DNA from: Procambarus clarkii
Taxonomy: Eukaryota > Arthropoda > Malacostraca > Decapoda > Cambaridae
DNA: 64,000 bases
Direction: 5' to 3'
Assembly (NCBI RefSeq): GCF_040958095.1
Contig: NC_091188.1
Location: 33,272,615 to 33,336,614 of the forward strand
Made by a program: the position numbers and the translations under genes. Shown here piece by piece: positions 40,656-52,465 of the stretch (the stretch's first letter is position 1; each line of letters begins with the position of its first letter). The notes below the pieces were generated by a model, which was not told the DNA's origin, did no database searches, and was given only the letters and a program-made list of their open reading frames with translations.

Positions 40656-42039
40656 TCTGTAATAACCCTTGCCCTCTTTTGTAATAATTCTGAGCGCTAT
40701 CCTTACTTCTCTCTACTCTTTCCCTTCATCCAATACCCCAGCTTAACACTGTTACAGTTCAGTATGACCCCTCACTGGACTGTCACGAATATAAGCTGAA
40801 TATTAAATGAGGAGGACACAACAAGAATAGAGGTTATTAATTTATAACTAATAATTAGAATCATTAAACACTGCCACCACCTTCCCAAAACAAAAAGTGT
40901 CAAAATTATTGTTTTCCCCAAAAAGGAAGGGACTAAATAATCATGGAACTCAAAGAGGCAAGTAAATGAATCTTAAAGGATTAATACTGTAATCTTACTG
41001 AACTGAAGGGGGATTCAAGAGCGACTTTAATATTCATAATATGGAGAACACGGGAACTTTCCAAGTCAACACAGCACACATAAAAATGACAAAGTAGAAA
41101 AATATAAATAAAAAAAACAAGGGGAATTAACTGAATACCACTGGAACCAATGTATTTCTCTATATTAATTGAGCACGTAAATTAAAATCAAATTTGAAAG
41201 GTCCTAGCACATCCTAAGAAGCAAAATGGGTATCTACTGAGGACATCAAGTGCACAATACCTTAAAACCGCACTGAGGCCAAGTTGTAGACGGCTTGCCT
41301 CCCACAGGTCAAGGGGACCTGTACCCCTCTAAGCTCCAGAACACACTGCCGAAATTTTTTTTACCAGCTTACCGGTGGAAAGGATTTGCTCCTCCCACAA
41401 TCTAATACAGCCCCAGGGTTCCACCCAATAATTGGCTACACCCAACCATTTAAAACTAGGGCTCAGGTCTGGTTCTCCAGGGTCAATAAGGACTTGGCAC
41501 TTATCTACCGCCAATCACCTTCCATGATCTGCAGTGGAAGGATACATGAAATTCTTGAAGGTTTAGTCAGCTCTCCCAGCTATGCAAAGGGGACACGGTG
41601 CCACTGTAGTGGACGACCCGAGCCTGGGGCCCATCAGAGCAATGTTTATGGAAACTGATAAATTATGTTCAACCCCGTCTCCTTCAAGATAAAGGGTAGG
41701 GACATTTGACTCGTCTGGTATGGGGAAGGAACCAGTGAGAGGGAAAGAGGGATTTGAGAGGTGGATGGAGAGGGAACCGAGAGGGAATGGAGTGGGGGAG
41801 CCTAGGTACCGAGGACCCGCTAGCAAGACCACCCTCAGGTCAGCCTGTTGGCCCTTGACAAATGGGCAAAAGGGGGGAGGAAGAGGGGGGAGACAAATGA
41901 CGGGCAATGGGAGGGGAGAAAAGGGGAGAGGGAGAAGGAAGGAGGGGAGAACCATGATCTGAGCACCAGATCATTACACCTCATCATGACAATCATTACA
42001 GCAACCTTTCAAATTCACGCAGAGTGTATAAAACAGTTA
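40656..42039. other. Insert or replaced segment within the hAT element
   Basis: No protein was recognised. It includes a purine-rich stretch at 41720-41955 (gaggg/gggag units) and a region 41285-41640 without a family match. It separates two parts of the hAT gene, so it is probably one or more insertions. No target-site duplication was found. Confidence 0.45.
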
Positions 42040-42871
42040 GATTAGAGAATATGAAGGAAAGTTATTTATCAAACTGTGTTCAAACGTGAACAGCAGAATG
42101 ACGAGTATGTAAAACGTGAATGGCTACTCTATTCACTATCCCAAGACCGTTTGTACTGCTTTGCATGTCGCCTATTGTCCGAGAATAAATGTCTCCTTTG
42201 TACATTTGGCATTCAATGACTGGAAGCACAGAAATATATTGTAGAACAAGAAACTGGAGAACATTGAAAGTGCATGATATCATATTTGATACAACAAAGA
42301 AAATGGAAGTGTAGATTCTTTATTACTTGAGCAACATCGGTCAGCAGGATTATTGCCATAAAGTGTTGCCACTTTGTGGGTTCTGTAATTCCCATTCCTG
42401 CCTCTAGAGGTTTGCAATTTTGTGGAGAAAATCAGATTATTGAGTCAGCAAAAAATTAGAACTATTTAAGTATACTAGAGATGCTGAGTGAATTTGATCC
42501 TTTCTTGTAAGAACACATGGAGCCAAGGATCTAACACTATCGTGGATTTTCTTAATGAGAAAATTTCACTATCAAACTGCTGTGGTCAGTCTTACAATAA
42601 TACCTCGTATGCATACAATAACGCATAAGATAACATGTGCCATCTTTGTCACCTTTGCTGACACAACCTGAACTTAGTGAGAGTAAAAGTAGCAGAGTGT
42701 GGTCTACAGACTGTCAAATTCTTTGACTGTTCTGCGTATGTATTAATTTTGTGCTGGTTCTACTCATAGCTGGAATGTATTGACATCTTTAGGGAAAAGA
42801 TTGTGGTCAAGTGACACTATGGTCAGCATATTTTGAGGCAGTTCATGCTGTGTATGGGGGTTTTGATAAAG

Positions 42872-43435
42872 TGAGCAAGTAATTATCAAAAGAAGGCACA
42901 ATGCCGGGAAGGCTATGTAGCACCGTCAAAAGTGTGGAATATTCAAAAGGCGTTAAATATCATTAAGTATGCAAATACGAGAACAAAAGCGCATAAGGTG
43001 AACATCAAAAACATCTGATTCACCAAGGATTCTATTGAGGGACAGGTTCCGCGAGGGAGAGTCGGCAAGCAAGACGCATGCACATTCTAGAAGTCAAGAC
43101 ATTCAACAAGGATATGCACGACCGTAAGAGGGACAACAATTCGGTCAATAAGGAAAATGGCGGCTCTAAGTGCCCGCGAGTTAAACAGATATGGCCAATA
43201 CGTAACCTCACCAGAGCCGTTTCCCCAATGCCGGTTACGGTGGTAGGAAGGAAGGCCACGGGGACGCCAGCCTTAAGAGCACGCAGCGTGTTACCAGTAA
43301 CAGCAGACCAAAAACACTACCAACGGCCAACGATTGAGGAATGAATAACTGGGTAGAAGTCGGAATAAGGAATACCTATACTTCAGATGGGACAGGCGCA
43401 GATAGCTTTTTTGGCGGCAGCGTTCACACACTCAT
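42872..43435 (-). pseudogene. Old I-type LINE, 3' part (RNase H end)
   Basis: It begins with 'gtgagcaagtaattatcaaa', a variant of the 3' terminus of the intact I-type element ('gtaagtaagtaattatcaaa'), and follows the 3' UTR and RNase H codons (minus strand) to the NERADAAAKEA region, where it is cut at TTAA by the piggyBac element. It continues at 50890. About 10-15% diverged by eye, with frame breaks. Confidence 0.85.
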
Positions 43436-43439
43436 TTAA
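43436..43439. repeat. TTAA target-site duplication (left)
   Basis: TTAA at the left edge of the piggyBac element; the partner is at 50886-50889. In the intact I-type LINE the uninterrupted site reads 'ctcatttaaagacacgcc'. Confidence 0.9.
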
Positions 43440-43673
43440 CCCATTAACTGTGTATGGCGTATATATACACTATGAGTAACATGTCCCACCGTGCGCATGG
43501 CGTATATACATGCCATAGGGTGCCAGGCACCATTCAAGTGTCCCGTTGTGTAAAGGGGTCACCCATATCGTAGCCAGGGGGTGATTGTAAACAGATGCCA
43601 TCTTGAGAAAAATCTAGTACAGGCCTCCCTTGTTTCCCAGGCCTTAGTTACTGGCCAGACACCTTGGCGAGCG

Positions 43674-44372
43674 GGAGTCTGCAGCCAGCCCCATGACACA
43701 AAAACATGTATTGATAAACTCAAGGCAAACCACCTTGTTCAGGCAAAATGCCCAAATTGTTCCAAGGCACATCATGCCTGGAACTTGAAATGCCCTGAAA
43801 GGCTCAAAAGGCTTCAAACGAACCCCACCACGCCAACAGCGGAGCCGAAACCTCCACCAAAACGAATACCAGCTCCCATGCCCACTAAAACCGCGTGGGG
43901 TCTACCCACTCAGGAAGAGGGGGCGCACGGCCCTTCACCATCGGCCATGGTGAAGGGTGAGAAGACCTCTGTACAGGACAAAAAGAAAGATGGAGGACAC
44001 AAGAATCATGTTCAAAGCAGTCGGCCTCCCATTTCATCCAGCAAGCACACTGGGGCCAATAGGAGTAGCAATTCCAGTGTCAAAGTTACCACCGAGAAGG
44101 GTCTAAAAGCTACTAGGCCCCAAACCTGCACAGCATTAAATGGTGCTCCCACTGAACTGGACGCTCTCTGGCCAATGCTCAAAACTTTGGTCACCGAGTT
44201 GATCGAAAGTCTGCTGTCTTCACATGGAATCAAGCAAACCACAGAGACTCGCAAGACAATTGAGCACAGGCTCAAGAAATTCGAAGATGTAATATCCACA
44301 CCGTCAAGACAGCAGGGCAGGAGACACCCCCATAAAAAACAGATAGTCCTGCTCGTCGGAAAGCGACATTGA
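43674..44372 (+). pseudogene. LINE-V ORF1 (C-terminal part)
   Basis: The open frame begins upstream at 43581 in piggyBac sequence and reads into the LINE, so only residues after about 31 belong to it. It contains CSQPHDTKTCIDKLKANHLV, then CPNCSKAHHAWNLKCPERLK, two zinc-knuckle-like motifs, followed by a Pro-rich and Lys-rich tail. A Gag-like RNA-binding role is expected from the family. The N-terminus was lost at insertion. It stops at 44372, about 55 bases before the next Met at 44427. Confidence 0.8.
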
Positions 44373-44426
44373 TGAGTCAATTTCAGGTCCACTAAGAACC
44401 TATATACCAATTGCAACTTCCATGGC

Positions 44427-45331
44427 GTGTTCATCAGACTCCATGGATACCACGGAATTATCAGCAAATTCCAAGAACCTAGAGGTCTAAAGATCCTGCA
44501 ATGGAATGCGCAAGGACTGCGCACTAAATTGCAACACTTGCAATGCATAGCAGCAACCAAGGGCATGGACATCCTAATACTACAGGAGAGCTTGCTTCGT
44601 GCCGGATTAGAACCTAAAATCTCAGGCTATCGAGGCTTCTTCCTTCCATGGATCAATGGGCAATCCAGGGGATGTGCAATCTATGTAAAATGTGACCTGA
44701 TCTCCAAGTCCATAACCAGCCCACCCAATTGTGGAGCAGGGACAGAGGTAATGGGAGTTACCATTGAGCTAAGACATGACAAACTTGAAGTGTTCAATGT
44801 GTACAGGCCTCCACATGCCGAAATGGATCTTTGTTATTTGGACACGCGACAACACCAAACACAATCATTTGTGGAGATTTTAATGCCTATGATCGATTGG
44901 CACTGGGCTCGAACAGAACAAATGAAGCCGGCATTCACATTACACATCTACTGGACCAGCTTCCAGAAATACAAATCCTAAACAAGAATGAACCTACCCA
45001 CATCCAAGGAGGCAGATTAGACCTAACCTTCGTTTCAGCCTCCCTAAGAGATGCAGCAACATGGTCAGTTGAGCCCACACTCACAAGCGACCACTATGGG
45101 GTCCAAATTGATCTTCAGTTAGACCTACCCACCCCACCTCCGCCTTCATCTGAAGCCTGGAACTTTGCTTTAGCAAACTGGGACCGATTTCAAAACCTCA
45201 TTTCAGAGTGGCAAAGAAACTATGATCTTCCCGAAGACATTAATCAGGCAGAACAAGAATTTGTCAAAGCGATTCAAAGTGCAGCCAACCACTCAATCCC
45301 ACTGAAAAAAACAGTCCACCGGACACCATAA
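44427..45331 (+). pseudogene. LINE-V ORF2 endonuclease (one frameshift)
   Basis: 44427-44981 reads LKILQWNAQGLRTKLQHLQ, DILILQESLL, RGCAIYVKCD and VFNVYRPPHAE. A frameshift near 44850-44870 moves the continuation to the frame 44831-45331: TIICGDFNAYD, GGRLDLTFVSAS and TSDHYGVQIDL. The catalytic GDFN and SDH blocks are visible. It ends at a stop around 45330, after which the linker and RT follow in another frame. Confidence 0.88.
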
Positions 45332-45404
45332 AGATCATTAGTACTATTGGGAACGTGTCAATGAACTCAACCATAGACTCAACAGAACAAGAAAGCTATA
45401 CAAA

Positions 45405-46593
45405 ATGCAGCCAAGTGACCGCAACAGGATCTTACTTTGTGAGGTCAAGGAACATGTGCATCGAGAGACCAGACAAATAAAAGAACAAAAGTGGCTGGAA
45501 TGGTGTTCACACCTGAATGAACACACCTCTCTCGGAGAGATGTGGCAGCAAATTCACCGAGCCAAAGGGAATAAAACACCTAAAGCTCCACACCCCAAGG
45601 ATCCTCAACAGGAAGCCGAAGTACTGGCAACCAGGTTTGCAGAGAGAGCAGCCAGCAATCAACTTCCACCAGATGTATTAGCAGTACAGACCGGACTAGA
45701 GGAAGAAAGGTGGCACAGAATCCTTACAGCATGTGAAGAAGTCTCTGACACTAATGCCCCCTTCACACTGGATGAGCTCAATCAGGCTAAGAAAAACTCC
45801 AAGGATACATCCCCTGGAGCCGACAAAATAACCTATAAAATGATTAGAAACCTCGGCCCAGAGGGAGACGCTGCATACCTAAGGTTAATTAATTTAGCCT
45901 GGACTTCTCAAACTAGACTTTTTGCTTGGAATAGAGCAGACATAGTGCCGATCCCAAAACCCAAAGATCCAGCTAATCCCAGGCCCATCTCTCTCCAAAG
46001 CTGTGCAGCCAAGACGGCTGACAGAATGGCACTCAACAGACTGGAGTGGAAAATGCCTAAACTGCACCATGATATGTATGCTTATAGAAGAGGGGTTGGC
46101 ACAGTGGAATGTATTACAACTCTGTTAGTCCACTTGAATGACAGACCAGGAACGCTGATATTCCTGGACCTCGAAAAAGCCTTTGAACTGGCTAGCGCCC
46201 CAGCTATTCTCTGCTGCCTCATTGACATAGAGGTCAGAGGCAACCTGCTCTCCTGGACCAAAAACTGTCTCAAACAGAGAAGCAAGAGTAAAACTTCATG
46301 GCACAGTCTGTGAGTACAAAAGACATGAAAATGGTACACCGCAAGGAGGTATTCTCAGCCCTCTTCTCTTCAACTGTTTAATGGAAAGAATAATGAGGTT
46401 GAAACTTCCACATCACTGCAGGCTGCTAAACTACGCGGACGACTTTGTCATCATCATAAAAGGAAGGGATGCGGCGCGCCTTGCACCCAAATGCTTAGAC
46501 TGCATCAATAAAGAGGCAAAACAGATTGGGATCAAACTCAACCCCTCAAAGTCAAAGGCCATGCCCATAAAAATAGCGAAGCCCATCATCTAA
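45405..46593 (+). pseudogene. LINE-V ORF2 reverse transcriptase (broken)
   Basis: 45405-46313 carries the RT front: FTLDELNQAKKNSKDTSPGA, RADIVPIPKPKDP, PRPISLQSC, AYRRGVGTVECI and the palm LIFLDLEKAFELA. A break at about 46313 is followed by a GTPQGGILSPLLF-like region near 46335-46375, then 46381-46593 with the catalytic LNYADDFVIII and IGIKLNPSKSKAM. The stop at 46591 separates it from the thumb (46600-46926: YPYLGIILDTHMNF, NAMRAALGAPHVDQ). The catalytic aspartates are present, but three frame breaks kill it. Confidence 0.88.
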
Positions 46594-46922
46594 CTTACAG
46601 TACAGGGTCAACCAATTGAATGGGTCGACACCTATCCGTATCTAGGAATCATCCTGGACACACACATGAATTTTAATGCTGAGGTCACTTACCTGAGAGA
46701 GCGAACTGCGGCCCGGACGGCAATTCTCAGGTCGCTAACCTCCCTTTCTGGAGGAGCCAATCTGCAAGTCCTTCGCACATACTATGTACAGGCAGTCAGA
46801 TCAGTGATCGATTATGTCGCACCTGCACTCACAAATCTATCACACCAACAGTGGAAAAAGCTTGAAGTTGCCCAAAACAATGCTATGAGAGCCGCACTGG
46901 GAGCCCCCCATGTGGACCAGGC

Positions 46923-48161
46923 TTGAAACTCAGACTGGAGACGGGTTTGCCCTCTCTAAAAGAAAGAATATCACAAAGGACAGCTACAATTGTCAGTAAG
47001 ATAATTATTTCTTCTGATCCAATCCCAGTACGGCAGGCCTTGGTGGTTGGACTTGGCCAAAACAATGGAAACTCTTGGGTTGCAAGAGCAGGAAAAGTCC
47101 TAAACAGACTACATTTAAAAAACATGATTCTTGATAGAGAGGGTGATCATCCACACCCAAATTACACTCCTTCCGCGCCGTGGGAAGAGCCTACTTTCAA
47201 AATAGTAATAGAAAGTCTCCCAATGAAAAAGGCTGCCTATGACCCGACAATCCTAAGGCGCATAATAGAAGAGCAAATGTATAGCATAGCAGTAGCAGGA
47301 GCCACCCACATCTTCACAGACGGATCGGTGGACACAGAATATGATAGTGCTGGCGCTGCTCCTTGCACGACCAGCGTACAGGCATATTGGATTCTGGGAG
47401 GACTAGTATCATCAACCCAAACTGAGCTGTTTGCCATTCAACAGGCATTCGCATATGTGATTGCACAAAACACTCAAAATGCAATCATACACACAGACTC
47501 AAAAGCTGCACTTCAAATACTAGAACAAAAACAGTGGAAAGATAATGTGGAAATAATTACCACCATTTTGTATCTTGGAGCAGTCGCTAAAGGCAAAGGA
47601 CTCGACATAACTTTAAACTGGATCCCATCCCATATTGGAATCCCATTAAATGAAAAAGCTGATGAAATTGCTAAATTGGCAACTCGTCATCCAGTCATAC
47701 ATAAAACAATTCAACCCAGCCTAGAGAACATAAACTTCATCACCAAAAAACTCTCACATCTCAACAAAGCCTACCTGCACCAGAGAATAGCTGAAGGTTC
47801 GCCATCAGCAACATGGTATCTTCAGGCAACCAAATTAGAAAAGTTAAATATCCCAAAAGGAATCCACAGGAAAATAGCAGTTAGGTTATATAGACTACGT
47901 CTAGGTTACAGATGCAACTGGGAGATTGGTGAACCCCGACAGAGAGAGTGCATCTTCTGCCAAACTGTCACAGAAAAGCCATTACTTCACTATCTTCTGG
48001 AATGTGAAGCAACCAATGACTTTAGAAGAGCTTTAAGAGTTCCTGAATCATGCAGTGGCCACCCTGAAGCCATCAACACAGCCACTCTCCTGGTCAACAA
48101 AGGTGTCCAGCAGCTGGACACCCTCATAAAGACTGTGAAGCAGTATCCTCCCCCGCAATAA
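46923..48161 (+). pseudogene. LINE-V ORF2 RNase H and C-terminus
   Basis: A 412-codon open frame that continues ORF2 after a frame break at 46923. RNase H: HIFTDGSVDTEYDSAGAA with the first Asp, TELFAIQQAF with the Glu, IIHTDSKAALQIL with the second Asp, and WIPSHIGIPLNEKADEIAKL with His and the last Asp. A C-terminal CIFCQTVTEKPLLHYLLEC zinc-knuckle-like motif follows. This part is intact, whereas the rest of ORF2 is broken. It would remove RNA from the hybrid during element copying. Confidence 0.88.
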
Positions 48162-48284
48162 CAGCTTGATGGTTAAATGCAAACTCAGAATACTGAGAAA
48201 AAACATTGTACCACTTATGGGCTATTCATGCCCGTGCCACCTCTTGAGTGGCTTAATCTTCATCAATCAATCATTTGGCGAGCG

Positions 48285-50390
48285 CTTCACAACCCAGCGT
48301 CCGACCTGCTCAGTGCACCGCGCCGTCATTGACCGAAGACGTAATTACTAATGAATTGTTCAAAGACGTTGACGAATCTGATATTGTCGACTCTGATATA
48401 GATGAGGACTATACACAGCCTGAGGATATAGAAACAACGGATAGCGAGAGTGAACATGTTGGTACCACGAGGATGCCATGAGAGTCACCCGCTACTACCA
48501 AACACCACTTCGCGCCCAAGCATCTAGTTCATGTGTTCCATTACCAGATTATGATATGATCAACGAGTCTGAAGCAGGTGAATTATTCTCTAGTTTTAGT
48601 AATTTAGAATCTGAGAATAGTTTTGCTACGCCTGCTAGTGCCAGTCAAAGTTTCGTCGCATCAGCGGCCCGTCCAGATAAGCGCCGCCTGGAAAAAAATG
48701 GCGACAATGAGGAACAAATCCCCTCATCCTCCAATACTTTTCCCTCATCGTCCCTTCCTGCCCCTACTGTTGCTAGAACTGCTTCAGCTCCTGGTCCACG
48801 GATTCCTCGCCGTGGTGCAGCTAATGGCTATCGGAAGACAGCAGGTTTATTTGTGTGGAGTGATGGGGAAGATTGTTCCAAAAATTCCTGACTGACAATA
48901 GAGATGTGGGAATTACAGATCTTTTTCCCTGATACTGGTGACGAAATAAGTGAATGAACTTCTTCACTGCATATTTTGAGCCGCTGATGGAACATTGTTC
49001 ACGAAACGAACAGACTTGCAGCTGATCTCATTGAAAGTGAGGAGGTATCAGAATTTTCACGATTACAGCATTGGAAAGAGACGACTGTAGGTGAACTTTG
49101 TGTTTTTTGCCATTTGTATGTTGATGAAACATTGTGTGAAATACGTAATATCCGATTATCGGAGCAAAGACAACACTGTTCCAACACTATTGTTCGCGAA
49201 ATGTGAATCCCGATACCGATTTCTAATACTCCTACTGTGTCTTCATTTTCCAAATAATGCAGACGAGACACAGGATGAAAGGCTTTGGAGGGTGAGGCAC
49301 GTGCTAAATGACCTGATTGGAAAGTTCAGAGATTACTACGTACCAGCTCAGAAGCTGGTTATTGATGAATCCCTTGTGCTTTTCAAAGGACGTGCTGCCT
49401 TCAAGCAGTATATTCCCTCAAAACGTCACCGATTTGGATTGAAATTCTTTGTGCTCTGTGACTGAATCAGGAATGGTGTTACACATGATGTTGTATTCGG
49501 CTACATATGTTGACATTCCTGCTAATGACCAACATGGCTTCTCAGGTAGTGTGGTGAAGGCACTGCTTGCACCATATTTGAACAAGGGCCATATATTGTA
49601 CAGATATAACTATTATACCAGTCCCTTACTAACCAGGTTCTTGCTTGATAATAAAACTGGAGCGTGGGGCACAGTAGAGCCAAAACAAAGAGAAAGACCT
49701 GTGTGTGACACTGGTATGCAAGTAGGTGATTGCGAGGTAAGAAACAGTGGTGCAATGCTTTCAGTGCGGTGGAAAGACAGACGTGAAGTGAACATGTTGA
49801 CCAGCATTCACCCTGGTACAATGGTGGACAGTGGCAAGGTGAACAGAACAACAAAACAAATAATATATTAACCAGATTGTGTGATGGACTACAACATCAA
49901 CATGCGTTTAGTTGATAAATGTGACATGATGGTGGGTGCTGTAGAGTGTGTGTACAGAAAACAGTGAAGTGGACTATGATGATGATTTCCCACCTTATTG
50001 ACGTAACAATGCTGAACAGTTATAACATGTAACTTGTAAAAACAGGTAGAAAACCATATTTCCTTTCGTTTAGTTTTCAAGTTGTGAAACAATTACTAGG
50101 TAAGTTTGGCAAATACACCTCTGGCATACAAATACCCATTCGGGACCCAATATTGAACCATGCTCCTGCACCCAGGCTCGCTTACAGGGAGGCCTTTCTG
50201 GTACACCAAATCAAGAAATTACCACCAACTGGAGTGCGTGCAGCAGGCCAGCGTCGGTGTGTTGTGTGTTACAGCACAAAAATGAGGCCACAAACGTAAA
50301 TTGGTGTTAACATGGTGCGAAGCGTGTGCCGTCCCTCTGTGACATGTCGACTGTTTCGCACAGTATCACAGTCTCCAGGACTACAAACTG
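48285..50390 (+). pseudogene. piggyBac-type transposase pseudogene (copy 1)
   Basis: Pieces in order: an acidic N-terminus (SLTEDVITNELFKDVDESD); a Ser/Pro-rich part (48478-48891); 49091-49465 with FVFFAICMLMKHC, then RDYYVPAQKLVIDESLVLFK with the first catalytic Asp; 49449-49871 with HMMLYSATYVDIPANDQHGF, LYRYNYYTSPLLTRFL and LSVRWKDRREVNMLTSIHPG; near 49880-49935 the block with LVDKCDMMVGAVEC, holding the third Asp; and a C-terminal zinc-ribbon start RRCVVCYSTKMRP (50250-50299) followed by decayed CEACAVPLCH codons. The second catalytic Asp, normally in a TDNYYTSP context, is replaced (RYNYYTSP). Frameshifts and this change make it inactive. Confidence 0.88.
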
Positions 50391-50885
50391 TCTAGTACTT
50401 TAGTAAATACATGTATATCTCAAGTGAATTTTAGTGTAAATATTGAAAAAATATATATATTTCACAGGAAATGTACAATGTACCATTTTGGTGTGCATAC
50501 CTGTGACAATAATACGTGAATGTGTAGTGAATTTATACTAGTTGTATTATAATATAATGTCAAACGACAGTAATTGGAACAATACTAGCGAAAAAATTAT
50601 TGTAAAACGTGCCATAGATACTGTAAATAATGCCGCAAAAAAAATATTGCGGCAACTCGGGCCGCCGCACGTGACGGCTCCCTAACACAGCACCCTTGAG
50701 CGCTCACTCTGACGTCATCGGCGAACTTGTCGGCTCGATTATGTCATTGGTAAGTACAATTATTATTATTATTTTCCTGTGCTCAAGGAATACAAATTAA
50801 CATTTTTAAAAGGACGAAAAAAAAATTATTTTTTTCTTGCGCTCTGGGGTGTAAATCTCCCTAGGACCACTTGGCAGCTTAAAGG

Positions 50886-50889
50886 TTAA
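50886..50889. repeat. TTAA target-site duplication (right)
   Basis: Partner of 43436-43439; the I-type LINE resumes immediately afterwards ('aaacaaaccaatatagc'). Confidence 0.9.
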
Positions 50890-52465
50890 AAACAAACCAA
50901 TATAGCTAGGAACTCAGCAAAACTAGTCTTAAATCTGCTGGAGATACAAAACAGCCAATATTGAATCTCTACGACCACAGGATGGACAGGATTAAAGGAC
51001 TCCAGAGCTATGAGGGCACTGAAAGAGTTCACTACAAGAACTAAGGAAGAATTACGGCGAGAAAGCAGTTGACGAAGAGCAAACAAAATTGCATAAAGTT
51101 CAGCTGTGAAGATGATGGACTCTGGAGGCAGGCAACACACACAGGTCCAGACAGGAAACACAAAGGCGTAGCCTAAAGTCAGCAGACTTGAACCCATCTA
51201 TGAAGACGGAGATGAGCGGGAGTGTGAAGAAAAGTGAGCAAAGAAAAGGCGTTTTAGAACTGTAGGAGAGGTAAAAGACTGTCATGAAGGTCAAGGTTCT
51301 ACAAAACGTAGGAAGAGTGACCCTCCAAGGGGGCAAGGACGGAATGACACTAGGAGAAACATTAGCAACACCAACAAAGGGAGAACCTTGCAGGTGAGAC
51401 AACTGGACAGAAAGAAGAGAGTGGTGAAAGGGAACAGGGCCTACAGGAGGGGTAATGTTCAAAGTACGACTTAAGCGAGAGTGAGAGTGTTGTAGGGACC
51501 GCGCAAAGTAGTGAAGACAGTAGTGATCACGGCGATCCCGTAGAGACAGGATGCAACATACACGCTCTGGGGAAGGGGTCGAACAAAAGGCACCAGAGTT
51601 AACACAGAGCCCAGTATGGTGAAGAGCATCAAGACGACGAAGGGTGGAGGGAGAGGCAGACCAGTAAGCAGGACAGTAATAATTAAGTTTAGAGAGCACA
51701 AGAGAGAATGTAAAGAGGAGCGTGTGCCTATCAGCTCCTCATGAAGTTTGGGACAAGACCTTATGTTAAGGGCCTAAGAGCATTCAACTTCGAGGTAGGT
51801 GATATGGGACAGGACAATCTAGTGTCAAAAATTTACCCCATTAGTTTAGAAGAATCCTTATACGAAAGAGGATTACCATAAGGCGACAAAGGAGGGTCGA
51901 AGGACGACCTGCTTCCAAGTAAAGGTCATAGCATAATTCTTAGCCAGAGAGAACTTGAAGCCATGATTGGAGGCCCAGGACGACACGGCATCAATCTCAA
52001 GTTGAAGCTGCCATTGGAGGAAAGGCGAATCATCACCCTAAGAGCAGAGAGCAAGATCGTCAACATAGAGAGTGGGGAAAATGTCAGAGGGAAGGGAGGA
52101 AAGAAGACCATTGATGACAACTAGGAGGAGAGTAGTGCTTAGAACACTACCTTGGGCCACACCCTCGTATTGCCGAAAAGAGGCATAGAGTGGGTACCAA
52201 GCCGCACTCTAAAGAAACGACGAGAAAGGAAGCTCTGGAGTAGGAAGGGTAGATTACCACGAAGATCAAAAAAATGAAGTTGGGACAGTATGCATCAGTC
52301 GTGCTGCTACACTTGCGAAATCCAAATTGAAAAGGGGAGATGAGGTGACAGCGTTCCATGAACCACATCGTTTGGACATTGACCATATGCTCAAAGAGAT
52401 TGCAGACGCAACTCATGAGAGCAATGGGACGGAAGTCTTAAGAGGATGATCCTAGAGAACCAGGT
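50890..52465 (-). pseudogene. Old I-type LINE, continuation (RNase H to RT)
   Basis: The minus-strand frames include 51699-51100 (SKLNYYCPAYWSASPSTLRR, LDALHHTGLCVNSGAFCSTP, FIDGFKSADFR) and 51197-50886 (LPPESIIFTAELYAILFALR, VVNSFSALIAL with Asp to Asn). 52416-52147 carries the RT core region before it (CVCNLFEHMVNVQTMWFMER, FQFGFRKCSSTTD). It ends near 52465 within the RT, so it is 5'-truncated. Several percent diverged, with indels and stops. Confidence 0.85.

Larger units (their letters stand above)
39685..42871 (+). mobile_element. hAT-type element (ZMYM/DUF4371 kind), decayed, internally interrupted
   Basis: A terminal-repeat-like start 'cagagccgtcttaccaca' with 'cttgggggccccacgag' lies at 39685-39735. 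An N-terminal coding region near 39935-40010 reads EEKIGKLPKLTSWFNSDE, and is followed by a 16-residue repeat array (40013-40470). Then DPGLWNINVTNTIDYWICNG lies at 40593-40655. About 1.4 kb of unrelated DNA follows. At 42040-42200 the TTF-type zinc-finger region reads EYVKREWLLYSLSQDRLYCF and ACRLLSENKC. At 42470-42690 DUF4371 reads LEMLSEFDPFLVRTHGAKD. A late part near 42700-42860 reads ECIDIFREK. It ends where an I-type LINE is inserted (about 42872). Confidence 0.75.
43674..48274 (+). mobile_element. LINE-V: RNase H-bearing non-LTR element, 5'-truncated
   Basis: Flanked by a perfect 10-bp duplication ttggcgagcg (43664-43673 and 48275-48284). The 5' end is cut within ORF1. The 3' end is 'ctattcatgcccgtgccacc' with terminal atca repeats. 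The domain order is ORF1 zinc knuckle, endonuclease, RT, RNase H, as in the I/Ingi/Vingi group; the exact clade is uncertain. A short SINE at 54509-54662 shares its 3' tail. Confidence 0.88.
43440..50885 (+). mobile_element. piggyBac-type element (copy 1) with a LINE inside
   Basis: Inserted in the old I-type LINE at TTAA. The left end 'cccattaactgtgtatggcg' and the right end (reverse complement 'cctttaagctgccaagtgg') share a short inverted terminal repeat (CCxxTTAAxCTG). Subtracting the nested LINE (43674-48274) leaves about 2.8 kb, a normal piggyBac length. The transposase is on the plus strand in the right half. Confidence 0.88.

Noticed and set aside
41563-41962. Frames on both strands in the purine-rich stretch
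   Set aside because: Low-complexity Pro/Leu or Gly/Arg composition; no domain.
44012-44572. 186-codon minus-strand frame
   Set aside because: Antisense of LINE-V ORF1 and endonuclease; no domain of its own.
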